Shown: positions 13,529 to 22,698, counted from the first letter of the stretch. The stretch is DNA of 64,000 nucleotides from Azospirillum sp. TSH64 (GCF_003116035.1 NZ_LGQW01000015.1:3961769-4025768); one strand, 5' to 3'. Program-made: numbers and translations. Notes: generated from the sequence alone by a model not told the origin.

Positions 13529-13634
13529 AACGTCCCATCCGCTGGCCTTCCGACCGGCGACCTGCCGGATCCCCCGTCCCATCGCCGGCCCTGACCATCA
13601 CCTCCAAGACATCCACCACACAGGCCGCCCGCTG

Positions 13635-15773
13635 ATGCCCCTCTCCCCCGCGCGCACCCCGGTCTGGCCCGGCAAGCCCAATCCGCTCGGCGCCACTTGG
13701 GACGGGTTCGGCGTCAATTTCGCGATCTTCTCCGCCCATGCCGAGCGGGTGGAGCTTTGCCTGTTCGACAAGACCGGCCAGCGCGAGGTGGAGCGGGTCA
13801 CCCTGCCGGAACACACCGACGAGGTCTGGCACGGCTATCTGCCCGACGCCCGGCCCGGCCTGCTTTACGGCTACCGCGTCCATGGACCGTACGAGCCGGA
13901 GGAGGGGCACCGCTTCAACCCGAACAAGCTGCTGATCGACCCCTATGCGCGGGCGCTGTTCGGCGGTTTCAAATGGTCGGACGCCCATTACGGCTACCGG
14001 GTCGGCTCGACCAAGGAGGACTTATCCTTCGACCGGCGCGACAACGCCCGTGGCATGCCGAAATGCCGGGTGGTGGACGGCGCCTTCACCTGGGGCCATG
14101 ACCGCCACCGCCGGGTGCCCTGGACCGACACGGTTCTCTACGAGACCCATCTGCGCGGCTTCACCATGCGCCACCCGGATGTGCCCGCCCATCTGCGCGG
14201 CACCTTCGCCGGCATGTCGACCCAGAATGTCGTCGAGTATCTGCGGGCGCTCGGCATCACCTCGGTGGAGTTCCTGCCGGTCCAGGCCGTCGCCGACGAA
14301 CAGCATCTCGTCACCCGCGGCCTGACCAACTACTGGGGCTACAACACCATCGGCTTCTTCGCGCCGGAACCGCGCTACATGAACACCGGCGTCCTGTCGG
14401 AGTTCAAGACGATGGTCGCCCGCCTGCACGAGGCGGGGATCGAGGTCATCCTCGACGTCGTCTACAACCACACGGCCGAAGGCAACCATCTGGGGCCGAC
14501 CCTGTCCTTCAAGGGCATCGACAATCTCAGCTATTACCGGCTGATGCCGGACAACCCGCGCCACTACATCAACGACACCGGCACCGGCAACACGCTGGAT
14601 TTCAGCCACCCGCGCGTGGTCCAGATGGTGATGGACAGCCTCCGCTACTGGGTGACGGAGATGCATGTCGACGGCTTCCGCTTCGACCTCGCCACCGTGC
14701 TGGCGCGGGAGCCCTACGGCTACGATCCCGGTTCGGGCTTTCTCGACGCCGTGCGCCAGGATCCGGTGCTGGCCGACGTGAAGCTGATCGCCGAGCCGTG
14801 GGACGTCGGTCCCGGCGGCTATCAGGTCGGCAATTTCCCGCCGGGCTGGGCGGAGTGGAACGACCGCTACCGCGACACCGTCCGGCGCTACTGGCGCGGC
14901 GACGACGGCATGCTGCCGGAACTGGCGGGCCGCATCGCCGGCTCCGCCGACCTGTTCGAGAAGCGCGGGCGCCGCCCCTGGGCCAGCGTGAACTTCATCA
15001 CCGCCCATGACGGCTTCACCCTGCACGACCTCGTCTCCTACAACGACAAGCACAACTGGGCGAACGGCGAGGAGAACCGCGACGGCCATTCCTCCAACTG
15101 CTCCTGGAACCATGGGGTGGAGGGGCCGACCGACGACCCCGCGGTGACCGGGCTGCGGGCGCGGCAGAAGCGCAACATGCTGGCGACGCTGATGCTGTCG
15201 CAGGGCACGCCGATGATGCTGGCCGGCGACGAGCTGGACCACAGCCAGGACGGCAACAACAACGCCTATTGCCAGGACAACGACATCACCTGGCTGGACT
15301 GGAGCCGGCGCGACGGGGCGCTGGTGTCCTTCGTCCGCCGGCTGGTCGCGCTCCGGCGGGCCCATCCGGTGCTGCGCCGGCCGCTCTTCCTGCATGGGCG
15401 GGAGGTGGCGGAAAACGGGCTGAAGGACATCGTCTGGTACAACGCGCAAGGGGTGGAAAAGACGGCGGAGCATTGGCGCAACACCCAGGCGCGCTGCATC
15501 GTCCTGCTGCTGAACGGCCGCGCCGGCACCCATGTCGGTCCGGACGGGCAGCCGCTGTCCGACGGCGTCCTGCTGATCGTGCTGAACGCCCATGCCGACA
15601 CCCTGACCGTGACCCTGCCCGACGTGCCGGGCGGCCGTGGCTGGCGCTGCGTGCTGGACACCCGCATCGACGACGGGGCGGGAGACGAGCGCATCCATCT
15701 GGCCGGTCGGTCGGCGCTGGTCGACGGGCGGACGGTCCTGGTCTTCACCCTGGTGGAGCAGCCGGGCATGTGA
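13635..15773 (+). CDS. glgX: Glycogen debranching enzyme GlgX
   Basis: A 712-residue GH13_11 isoamylase-type debranching enzyme that hydrolyses alpha-1,6 branches of phosphorylase-limit glycogen. The N-terminal CBM48 starts at PNPLGATWDGFGVNFAIFSA. Catalytic motifs are VDGFRFDLATVL (nucleophile Asp), KLIAEPWDVGPGGYQ (acid/base Glu) and FITAHDGFTLHDLVSYN (Asp). The ATG at 13635 is the first in-frame start adjacent to homology, but it has no strong ribosome site. The usual partner glgP is not in the window. Confidence 0.95.
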   Translation: MPLSPARTPVWPGKPNPLGATWDGFGVNFAIFSAHAERVELCLFDKTGQREVERVTLPEHTDEVWHGYLPDARPGLLYGYRVHGPYEPEEGHRFNPNKLLIDPYARALFGGFKWSDAHYGYRVGSTKEDLSFDRRDNARGMPKCRVVDGAFTWGHDRHRRVPWTDTVLYETHLRGFTMRHPDVPAHLRGTFAGMSTQNVVEYLRALGITSVEFLPVQAVADEQHLVTRGLTNYWGYNTIGFFAPEPRYMNTGVLSEFKTMVARLHEAGIEVILDVVYNHTAEGNHLGPTLSFKGIDNLSYYRLMPDNPRHYINDTGTGNTLDFSHPRVVQMVMDSLRYWVTEMHVDGFRFDLATVLAREPYGYDPGSGFLDAVRQDPVLADVKLIAEPWDVGPGGYQVGNFPPGWAEWNDRYRDTVRRYWRGDDGMLPELAGRIAGSADLFEKRGRRPWASVNFITAHDGFTLHDLVSYNDKHNWANGEENRDGHSSNCSWNHGVEGPTDDPAVTGLRARQKRNMLATLMLSQGTPMMLAGDELDHSQDGNNNAYCQDNDITWLDWSRRDGALVSFVRRLVALRRAHPVLRRPLFLHGREVAENGLKDIVWYNAQGVEKTAEHWRNTQARCIVLLLNGRAGTHVGPDGQPLSDGVLLIVLNAHADTLTVTLPDVPGGRGWRCVLDTRIDDGAGDERIHLAGRSALVDGRTVLVFTLVEQPGM

Positions 15774-15928
15774 GGAGCTGGACAGGAGACGGGGCATGCG
15801 GTGCCCTGCGATCCTTTGCCCACTGTCCCTCTGCCGGGCGGAGATGCTACCGCGACGGGCGGAGACAACGTGTGTTACGCTGTGCGGCGCGTTTCCGTCA
15901 CAGCCGCAGCGGAGCTTCGGGTAGGACG

Positions 15929-17026
15929 ATGCCGGATTACGATTTCTCGCAGGTCGACGCCGCGATCATCGACAGCCAGCTCAACACCGCGCGCGTGTTC
16001 CGCGACGTGCTGATCCGGCTGGGCTTCCGGCGGGTGGAGCTGTTCGATTCGGTGAAGGCCGCCGCCGGCCTGCTGGGGTCGGTCATGCCCGATCTGGTGC
16101 TGGTCGATGCCGACGGCGAGGATTCGGAGGCCTTCCACTTCATCCGGGCCCTGCGCAACGAACCGACGGTGCCCAACCCGTTTGCCTGCGTCATCGTCAC
16201 CACCTGGGCGCCGACCCCGGCGCTGCTGACCCGCGTCACCAATGTCGGCGGCGACGACCTGCTGATGAAGCCGGTGTCGCCCAAGCAGGTGCGCGACCGC
16301 ATCGTCAGCCTGATCGAGTCGCGCAAGGGCTTCGTCGTCACCGCCGACTACATCGGACCCGACCGCCGCAAATCGCCGCGCGAAGGGGCGCAGGTTCCGG
16401 TTCTGGACGCTCCCAACACCTTGAGGCTGAAGGCGACCGGCCAATGGACGCAGTCGGGCGCGCGCATGCTGCTGAACGAGGCGGTCGCCACCGTCACCAC
16501 GCAGAAGCGGCTGCGCGCCAGCATCCAGGTTGCCTTCCTGGTGGAATTCGCCCTGGTCGGCTTGGCGCGGCAGGCTCCCGACCGCATGTCCATCGACCAT
16601 GTCGGCCGCATCGGCGGCTTTCTGGACGATCTGCTGCGCCGGCTGGGCGATGACGGCGACCATGCCCCCGTCGAGGCGGTGGCCCGTGCGATCAAGACGC
16701 TGGCCGACAAGGTGCGCGCCACCGCCGAAACCGGTCCGGTTGCCGCCGACGACCGCGACCAGCTGCAGGCGCTGTCCCGTGCCCTGATGCAGGCCGTCGA
16801 TCCCGACCGCGCGCTGGAGGCGATGACGCACGAAGTGTCGTCGGCCGTTGCCGGCTACCGCAGCCGGCTGGAGCAGATCGCCCAGGCCAAGGCCGCCGCT
16901 GCGGCGGCGCTGACGGCCTCCACCGCCGCGGCGGCCGACGAGGGCGCAAATGAGGGCGCGACCCGGCCCGTCGCACTGTCCGCCTCGTTGCCGGCTGCCG
17001 CCGGCACGGCCCTGTCTGCCGGCTGA
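15929..17026 (+). CDS. Orphan response regulator with helical C-terminal region
   Basis: A 365-residue protein. Residues about 10-135 form a CheY-like receiver: phosphoacceptor D60 in PDLVLVDADGED and the conserved lysine in LMKPVSPKQ. Unlike most receivers it has a single early acidic residue (D15) rather than an acidic pair. After it comes ADYIGPDRRK, a linker motif seen in alphaproteobacterial response regulators, then about 190 helical residues with no DNA-binding motif and an Ala-rich tail. No histidine kinase is adjacent. Sitting between glgX and malQ it may couple storage metabolism to a signal, or may be unrelated. Confidence 0.75.
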   Translation: MPDYDFSQVDAAIIDSQLNTARVFRDVLIRLGFRRVELFDSVKAAAGLLGSVMPDLVLVDADGEDSEAFHFIRALRNEPTVPNPFACVIVTTWAPTPALLTRVTNVGGDDLLMKPVSPKQVRDRIVSLIESRKGFVVTADYIGPDRRKSPREGAQVPVLDAPNTLRLKATGQWTQSGARMLLNEAVATVTTQKRLRASIQVAFLVEFALVGLARQAPDRMSIDHVGRIGGFLDDLLRRLGDDGDHAPVEAVARAIKTLADKVRATAETGPVAADDRDQLQALSRALMQAVDPDRALEAMTHEVSSAVAGYRSRLEQIAQAKAAAAAALTASTAAAADEGANEGATRPVALSASLPAAAGTALSAG

Positions 17027-17147
17027 TGGGAGCCGGCTGATTGGAGAGCGCCGATGGCATAGGCCGCCGTGCGGCATTGACGCCGGCCGTTGCCGCCCCA
17101 ATCCCTAAGCCCCACCCTTCCTTCCGTACAACCCGCGGGGACCCTGC

Positions 17148-19337
17148 ATGAGTGCTCTCGACCGGCTGGCCGATCTGCTTGGACTTGAACCCCACTATCA
17201 CGACATCTGGGGCAACCGGCGGGAGACGTCCGCCGCCACCAAGCGGTCGCTGATCGCCGCCATGGGGTTGCAGGCCGCCACGGACGGGGAGGTCGCCGAC
17301 AGCCTGCGCACGGTCGAACGCCGGTCCTGGAGCCGTCCGCTGCCGCCGGTCCTGATCGGCGGGGAAGGGCAGGGGATCGGTCTGGATGTCGCCCTGCCGG
17401 CCGGCCTGGACGAGGCCGCGCTGGTGTGGGAGCTGACGCCGGAGGGGGGAACCGCCCAGGGTGGCCGTGCCGCGGTCCGCGACCTGGCCGTTACCGACCG
17501 CACCACCCTGGACGGCACGGCCTATGAGCGCCGTGCACTGGGCGCCCTTCTGCCGGTGTCCCTGCCCATCGGCTATCACCGGCTGGACCTGCATGTCGAG
17601 GCCGGTGGCGGGACGGGACTGTCGGGTTCCACCACCCTGATCGTGGCGCCGGAACGCTGCGTGACGGTTGAGGAGCTGGTGCCGGCCGGCCGCAGCTGGG
17701 GCATCGGCCTGCAGGTCTATTCGCTGCGGTCGGAGCATGACTGGGGCATGGGCGATTTCGCCAACCTCGCCGGCTTCGCCGAAGTCGCCGGGCGGCTGGG
17801 CGCCGGGCTGGTCGGGCTGAACCCGCTGCACGCCCTGTTCCCGGCGGACCCAAACCACATCGGCCCCTATTCGCCGTCCAGCCGTCAATTCCTCAACATC
17901 CTCTACATCGACCCGGCCGCCGTTCCCGAATTCGCCGGTGCCGACGATCTGCAGGCCCGGATCGCGGAGCCCGCCTTCCAGACTGCGCTGGCGTCGGCCC
18001 GGCAGGCGGAACTGGTCGACTACCCCGCCGTCGCCGCGCTGAAGCTGCCGCTGCTGGAGGCCCTGCACGTCCGCTTCCGTAGCCTCCCCGACGACCACCC
18101 GCGCAAGGCCGCCTATGCCGCCTTTCGGCAGGAGATGGGGGCGGCGCTCGACCGCCATGCCCTGTTCGATGCCCTGCACGAGCATTTCTTCCGCCAGGAC
18201 TCCGCACAGTGGATGTGGCGGAGCTGGCCGGCCGCCTTCCAGGACCCGCAGAGCGCCGAGGTGGCGGATTTCGCCGCGACGCACGCCGACCGCGTCGATT
18301 TCTTCGCCTGGGCGCAGTTCGAAGCCGACCGCCAGCTGGGCGAGGCTGCGGCGCGCGGTCGCTCCGCCGGCCTTGCCATGGGCTTCTACCGCGACCTTGC
18401 CGTTGCCGCCCACCCCGGCGGCGGCTCCGCCTGGGCCGATCCGGCGATGCTGGTGCAGGGCGCCAATGTCGGAGCCCCGCCCGACCAGTTCAACATGAAC
18501 GGCCAGAACTGGGGCTTGGCGCCTTTGTCGCCGCTGGGCCTGCGCGAGTCCGCCTACCGCCCCTTCATCGAGCTTCTGCGTGCCAACATGCGCCATGCCG
18601 CAGCGCTGCGCATCGACCATGTGATGGCGTTGCAGCACCTGTTCTGGATTCCGGAGGACGGCAGCCCCGGCGCCTATGTCGCCTATCCCTTTCACGACCT
18701 GCTGCGCATTGTGGCGCTGGAGAGCCGGCGGAACCGGTGCGTCGTGATCGGCGAGGATTTGGGCACCGTGCCGGACGGCTTCCGCCCGGCCCTGGAGCAG
18801 GCCGGCATTCTCAGCTACCGCGTGCTCTATTTCGAGCGCACCGCCGACGGCGGCTTCAAGTCCCCCGGTGAGTATCCGGCCGGTTCGATGGCGACGGTCA
18901 GCACCCATGATCTGGCACCCTTCAAGGGCTTTTGGACCGGCCGCGACCTCGACTGGCGCAAACGGCTGGGCCTTTATCCCGACGATGCCAGCCGCGACAA
19001 GGACCGCTGGGACCGCGGTGTCGACCGCTGGCGCCTGTTGCAGGCCCTGTCGCGGGAGGGGCTGCGCCCGGACAGCTATCCCACGGAGGACGGCGACCAG
19101 CCGTTCCGCATCGCGCTGTCCGCCGCTGTCCACGCCTATCTGTCGCGCACGCCATCCCGCATCGTGATGGTTCAGATCGAAGATGCGCTGGCCGACGACG
19201 AGCAGCCCAACCTTCCCGGCACGGTGGACCAGCACCCCAACTGGCGCCGCCGCCTTCCCCGCAAGCTGGAGGAGTTGGAGGCTGACGAAGACCTTCGCCA
19301 CATCGTCGCCCCGATGACCGGTATCGTTCCGCGATGA
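17148..19337 (+). CDS. malQ: 4-alpha-glucanotransferase (amylomaltase)
   Basis: A 729-residue GH77 enzyme that disproportionates maltodextrins released by GlgX. An N-terminal beta-rich extension of about 170 residues precedes the barrel, as in the long E. coli-type MalQ. Motifs: GLQVYSLRSEHDWGMGDF at the barrel start, RIDHVMALQHLFWIP (nucleophile Asp), VVIGEDLGTVP (acid/base Glu) and STHDLAPFKGFW (Asp). GCGGGGACC precedes the ATG at 17148. A GC-rich hairpin follows the stop. Confidence 0.95.
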   Translation: MSALDRLADLLGLEPHYHDIWGNRRETSAATKRSLIAAMGLQAATDGEVADSLRTVERRSWSRPLPPVLIGGEGQGIGLDVALPAGLDEAALVWELTPEGGTAQGGRAAVRDLAVTDRTTLDGTAYERRALGALLPVSLPIGYHRLDLHVEAGGGTGLSGSTTLIVAPERCVTVEELVPAGRSWGIGLQVYSLRSEHDWGMGDFANLAGFAEVAGRLGAGLVGLNPLHALFPADPNHIGPYSPSSRQFLNILYIDPAAVPEFAGADDLQARIAEPAFQTALASARQAELVDYPAVAALKLPLLEALHVRFRSLPDDHPRKAAYAAFRQEMGAALDRHALFDALHEHFFRQDSAQWMWRSWPAAFQDPQSAEVADFAATHADRVDFFAWAQFEADRQLGEAAARGRSAGLAMGFYRDLAVAAHPGGGSAWADPAMLVQGANVGAPPDQFNMNGQNWGLAPLSPLGLRESAYRPFIELLRANMRHAAALRIDHVMALQHLFWIPEDGSPGAYVAYPFHDLLRIVALESRRNRCVVIGEDLGTVPDGFRPALEQAGILSYRVLYFERTADGGFKSPGEYPAGSMATVSTHDLAPFKGFWTGRDLDWRKRLGLYPDDASRDKDRWDRGVDRWRLLQALSREGLRPDSYPTEDGDQPFRIALSAAVHAYLSRTPSRIVMVQIEDALADDEQPNLPGTVDQHPNWRRRLPRKLEELEADEDLRHIVAPMTGIVPR

Positions 19338-19339
19338 CG

Positions 19340-19383
19340 ACAACCGCCGCCGGCCTTGGGAAAAGCGGGCCGGCGGCGGTTGT
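19340..19383 (+). terminator. Strong GC hairpin after malQ
   Basis: ACAACCGCCGCCGGCC at 19340-19355 is perfectly complementary to 19368-19383 (16-bp stem, 12-nt loop). Only TTGTTGG then an A-run follows rather than a U-run, so termination may be inefficient or Rho-assisted. Confidence 0.6.
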
Positions 19384-19417
19384 TGGAAAAAAATGCATCG
19401 GGATCGAAAAAAAGCTC

Positions 19418-19446
19418 TTCACAGCCCGGCACATGGTCGCTATAAA
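19418..19446 (+). promoter_or_regulatory. tRNA-Gln promoter
   Basis: TTCACA (19418-19423), a 17-bp spacer and TATAAA (19441-19446) give a near-consensus sigma-70 promoter about 45 bp upstream of the mature tRNA 5' end. Confidence 0.75.
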
Positions 19447-19494
19447 CCCGCCCACACCACGGGGCACGGCGAACGAGCCGCCCCGGTGACGGTC

Positions 19495-19568
19495 TGGGGG
19501 ATCGTCTAGCGGTAGGACAGCGGACTCTGACTCCGCCAGCCTAGGTTCGAATCCTAGTCCCCCAACCA
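19495..19568 (+). tRNA. tRNA-Gln (anticodon CTG)
   Basis: A 74-nt cloverleaf with encoded CCA. The acceptor stem is TGGGGGA/TCCCCCA (the U1-A72 pair is typical of tRNA-Gln), the D-arm contains AGCGGTAGGACA, the anticodon stem GCGGA/TCCGC encloses CTCTGAC with anticodon CTG, and the T-arm has GGTTCGAATCC. Discriminator A is followed by CCA. Confidence 0.96.
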
Positions 19569-20058
19569 ACCTTTCCTAGAAATCATTGCACATCAGGCAC
19601 TCAGGGCGAAGCCAGCAGGCTGGTCCCCCAACTGCGCTATCGACGGTTCGGCGCCCTTCACGGGGGAGTGCCGAGGATGTCGTTTGGGGTCCATCTCTAC
19701 CGTCGGCCTCGACGATCATCACGCCGTCATCGAAGCCATGGTGCAGTGGACGCGGCCGGTGATACTGATCGCGCTCGCTGCGGTGCTGGCCTTCATCTCC
19801 CTCACGCATTCCGTCTTTTGGGGGTCGATGGCCTACACGCTGATCGGCGGTACGGCGGTTGGCACCTGCTGTTCCTACCCGTCTATATGCGACATGGTTC
19901 CGCGGCGGCGGTCAGCGACAGGTCAAGCTCCCATGCCTGTCTGGGAGTAATCTGAAGGGCGTTCGAGGTGGTCGTTTGGCAAGAGGGGCCACCTCAAGGT
20001 CCGTCCTTCATCCTGGGCGAACCAAGCCTATCCGACCGGCTGGGGATGGGGACCAGCC
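19569..20058. other. 490-bp region after tRNA-Gln
   Basis: Contains no intact gene. It holds a 10-bp repeat of the tRNA 3' end (GTCCCCCAAC at 19623-19632, matching 19557-19566) and a frameshifted fragment of an RND efflux gene at about 19711-19903. The tail up to 20058 shows nothing recognisable. Confidence 0.6.
19711..19903 (+). pseudogene. Remnant of the C-terminus of an RND (AcrB/HAE1-type) efflux transporter
   Basis: Three reading frames taken in turn rebuild the last transmembrane segments of an RND pump. QWTRPVILIALAAVLAFI and THSVFWGSMAYTLIGGTAVGT are in one frame to 19866, LLFLPV is in the next to 19883, and LYATWFRGG is in the third. In intact RND proteins these pieces are contiguous. 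At least two frameshifts and loss of about 95 percent of the gene mark it as decayed. It lies just downstream of tRNA-Gln, which hints at an old recombination or deletion. Confidence 0.75.
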
Positions 20059-21618
20059 CTAACTCTGGAATAGGATCGCGTTGCCTTCGCCACGCGGATC
20101 GTGGGCGCCGCTCAAGGTGCCGGCATCGGTGAGCCTGATGGCTCCCGCCTGACCGAAGATCGGCGACAAGGCAGGAAGGGGCGCCACCTCATGCCCCAGA
20201 GCGGAAAGAGTCCCTATCGCGGCCTCACCCAGGGACGCCTCGATCTTGAGACTGTCGCGGCTGTCGGAGAATGTCTTGCCCAGAAGGAAGCGGGGCTGGG
20301 CGAGCGCCTCCTCGGGCGTCATGCCGTGATCGATCAGGCCGGTGAGCAGCACGGACAGGGTCTGTGGTTGGCCGTCCGCACCCTGGGTGCCGTAGAGAAG
20401 GTGAGGGTTCCCGTCCTTGAGGGCGATGCCGGGATTGAGGGTGTAGAAGGGGCGCTTGCCCGGCTCGATCCCGTTGCGGTCGCCGGGGACGGTCGAGAAT
20501 GCCGCGCCACGGTTCTGCCAGAGGATGCCTGTGTCGCCGATGGGGACACCGCTGCCCCAGTCGAAATAAGTGCTTTGCAGGACGCTGGCACAGCGTCCCT
20601 GCTCGTCGGCCGCGGCGAAATAGACCGTATCGCCGTGCCGGTAGGGATGGGGCCAGGGCAGGGCACGTGCCGGATCGATGGCGGTGGCCTTGGCGGCCAG
20701 ACGCTGCGGATCGAGGAAATCATGGGGGAGCGGTTCGGCACGATCCGGATCGGCGATCAGCGGCCGGTCGAGGAAAGCCTGCTTCACCGCCTCGACCAGC
20801 AGATGGTAACGGAGCGGGCTGGTGGGAGGCAGTGCCGCCAGATCGAAGTGGGAGAGGATGCCCATGATCGCCAGCGTGGATAGCCCCTGCGTCGGCGCTG
20901 GCGGCGCCAGCAGCGTCAGCCCGCGATAGTCCAGGCTTGCGGAGGCCTCGTCGCGCGTCCGGGTCGCCGCCAGATCCGCGGCACGGAGAGGAGAGCCGGC
21001 GGCGGCCAACCCCTCTGCCAGCTGCCGGCCGAGCCGCCCGTCATAGAAGGACCGGTAACCGTCCTCCGCCAGCAGGGAGAGGCTGCGGGCGAGGCCGGGC
21101 TGCCTGAAGAGGGCGGCGGGGGCCGCGGTGAAATGCTCCGCGAAGCCTTCCCACTGCGGGATCTCGGCGCGGCGGAAATCGAACCAGAACTGTTGCGAGC
21201 GGCTGGGGACATAGCCGTCCCGGGCCAGGGCGATGGCGGGGGCGAGGAGGTCGGCGAAGGGTTGGGTGCCGCCCCAGAGGTCCGCACCGTAGGCAAGGGC
21301 ATGGCCCCAGCTGTCGACCGCGCAGGCCGAGGTGACCGTCGAGGCCGGTCCGCGCAGAGGGATGGCACCGTCATAGACGGGCAGGGTCTCCGCCGCCTGT
21401 CCGATGCCGAGGAAGCAGCGCTGCCGCCCCTGCCGGTCCGCCACCAGCCAGACGGCGTCACCGCCGATCCCGCAGAAATGCGGCATGACGACCGACAGGC
21501 AGGCGGCGATGGCGACCGCCGCTTCGATGGCGGTGCCGCCCCTTGCCAGAACGGCGGCTCCGGCTTCGGAGGCCAGGGGATGCGGGCTGGTGACCATTCC
21601 GGGCCGGGCGGCGTTCAT
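20059..21618 (-). CDS. Gamma-glutamyltransferase-family hydrolase (HpxW-like)
   Basis: A 519-residue Ntn-hydrolase of the GGT family. It has GMVTSPHPLASEAGAAVLARGG at the start and FCGIGGDAVWLV as the substrate-loop region. The presumed autoprocessing/nucleophile threonine is T331 in RHGDTVYFAAADEQG, followed by QSTYFDWGSGV. No signal peptide is present, so it should be cytosolic, unlike periplasmic GGT. Length and the GDTV...QS-Y...GSG pattern are closer to oxamate-amidohydrolase-type (HpxW) members than to classical GGT. It is the last gene of an ABC-importer operon, 57 bp after the binding protein. The true substrate is unknown; an amide or gamma-glutamyl-like N compound is likely. Confidence 0.8.
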   Translation of the reverse strand: MNAARPGMVTSPHPLASEAGAAVLARGGTAIEAAVAIAACLSVVMPHFCGIGGDAVWLVADRQGRQRCFLGIGQAAETLPVYDGAIPLRGPASTVTSACAVDSWGHALAYGADLWGGTQPFADLLAPAIALARDGYVPSRSQQFWFDFRRAEIPQWEGFAEHFTAAPAALFRQPGLARSLSLLAEDGYRSFYDGRLGRQLAEGLAAAGSPLRAADLAATRTRDEASASLDYRGLTLLAPPAPTQGLSTLAIMGILSHFDLAALPPTSPLRYHLLVEAVKQAFLDRPLIADPDRAEPLPHDFLDPQRLAAKATAIDPARALPWPHPYRHGDTVYFAAADEQGRCASVLQSTYFDWGSGVPIGDTGILWQNRGAAFSTVPGDRNGIEPGKRPFYTLNPGIALKDGNPHLLYGTQGADGQPQTLSVLLTGLIDHGMTPEEALAQPRFLLGKTFSDSRDSLKIEASLGEAAIGTLSALGHEVAPLPALSPIFGQAGAIRLTDAGTLSGAHDPRGEGNAILFQS

Positions 21619-21675
21619 CTCTTTCCCCCTCTGGTGGAGCCCGGCCGTCGCTGCGGCCGGGCCTGTTGCCCGCTG

Positions 21676-22698
21676 TCAGTTGGTCTTGTAGGCGAGCTTG
21701 CGGTCGGCCGGCGGCTGCAGGAACCGGCGGGTGAAGACCTGGTCCGGCTTGGGCGTGGCGGTCAGCTGATAGCCTTCCACCACGATGCCGATGGAGCGGG
21801 CGAGGCGGGCGTCGTCGACATCGCCGAGGCCGAGCCTGTCGACTTCGGGCGAAACGATGAGATGCTCGTAGGAGAAGATCATGCGGGCGCGTTCAAGGTC
21901 TTCCTTGGCCAGATTGTCGTATGCCAGGACCGCCTTCAGCCCGGCGGCCGGATCGCCGCCGATCTCGACCGCCGCCTTGTTGACCGCGCGGACGAGGCCG
22001 GCGACGGCGGCCGGGTTGTCCCGGATCAGCTTCTGGGAAACCATCATGCCGTTGGAATAGAGGTCGAGGCCGAAATCGCCGAACAGCAGCCAGTTGTAGT
22101 CCTTGGCCGGATCCTGGCGGTTGTTGATCAGGTTGAACCAGCTGGTGATGTTGAAGACCAGGGCGCCGTCGATGTCGCCCTTGATCAGCATCGGCTCCTG
22201 CAGGTTCGGCCCCATGTTCTCGATGGCGACCTTGGTCATGTCGACCTTGTTGAGCGTGCCGAGCACGGTGACGAGGCGGGTGGTCGGGGTGCCCTGGGCG
22301 CCGCCCAGCTTCTTGCCGACGAGATCGGCGGGTGTGGCAATGTTGGTCGCCTTCTTCGAGACGATGGCGAAGGGCGGCTTGTTCCAGAGCTGATAGACCA
22401 TAACCGGAATGTCGCCGGGGCGGGTCGCCGCATTCTGGATGATCGCGTTGATGTCGCCGAAGCCGGCGTCATAGGCGCCCGACATGATGCGGGTAACGGT
22501 GGCCGCCGACCCTTCGCCCTGGTCGATGGTGACGTTCAGCCCCTCCGCCTTGAAATAGCCCTTCTGCAACGCCAGCAGGAACGGCGCGTCGGAGCCCTGG
22601 GTCTTCCAGCCGAGCGTGAACTTGATGTCGGTGTCGGCCGACGCCGTCCCGCCCAGGCAAAGGCCGAGCGCAAGCGTCGCGAGAAGCTTTTTCAACAT
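21676..22698 (-). CDS. ABC transporter substrate-binding protein (NitT/TauT type)
   Basis: A 340-residue periplasmic binding protein with a Sec signal peptide (about residues 1-22, LGLCLGGTASA). It has the SsuA/TauA/ThiY-like fold: FTLGWKTQGSDAPFLLALQKGYFKAEGLNVTIDQGEG, then the GDINAIIQNAA region and DLVGKKLGGAQGTPTTR. Such proteins bind small anionic or heterocyclic compounds (taurine, sulfonates, pyrimidine precursors). Third gene of the operon, 27 bp after the permease. Confidence 0.88.
   Translation of the reverse strand: MLKKLLATLALGLCLGGTASADTDIKFTLGWKTQGSDAPFLLALQKGYFKAEGLNVTIDQGEGSAATVTRIMSGAYDAGFGDINAIIQNAATRPGDIPVMVYQLWNKPPFAIVSKKATNIATPADLVGKKLGGAQGTPTTRLVTVLGTLNKVDMTKVAIENMGPNLQEPMLIKGDIDGALVFNITSWFNLINNRQDPAKDYNWLLFGDFGLDLYSNGMMVSQKLIRDNPAAVAGLVRAVNKAAVEIGGDPAAGLKAVLAYDNLAKEDLERARMIFSYEHLIVSPEVDRLGLGDVDDARLARSIGIVVEGYQLTATPKPDQVFTRRFLQPPADRKLAYKTN

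Larger units (their letters stand above)
13078..13634. other. 557-bp gap between glgB and glgX
   Basis: No convincing coding sequence; open frames here have no recognisable domain. It contains a dispersed-type palindrome (13121-13160), a 6-bp inverted repeat TTGCGG/CCGCAA (13438-13463) and a 9-bp inverted repeat TGGAACAGG/CCTGTTCCA (13493-13528). The spacing suggests glgX has its own promoter or an attenuator-like leader. Confidence 0.5.

Noticed and set aside
13387..13635. Small open frame of about 82 codons before glgX
   Set aside because: No domain, no good ribosome site, and it is interrupted by strong inverted repeats; treated as non-coding.
16692..19343. An 883-codon open frame on the minus strand
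   Set aside because: Antisense to malQ and the response regulator; no family similarity seen.
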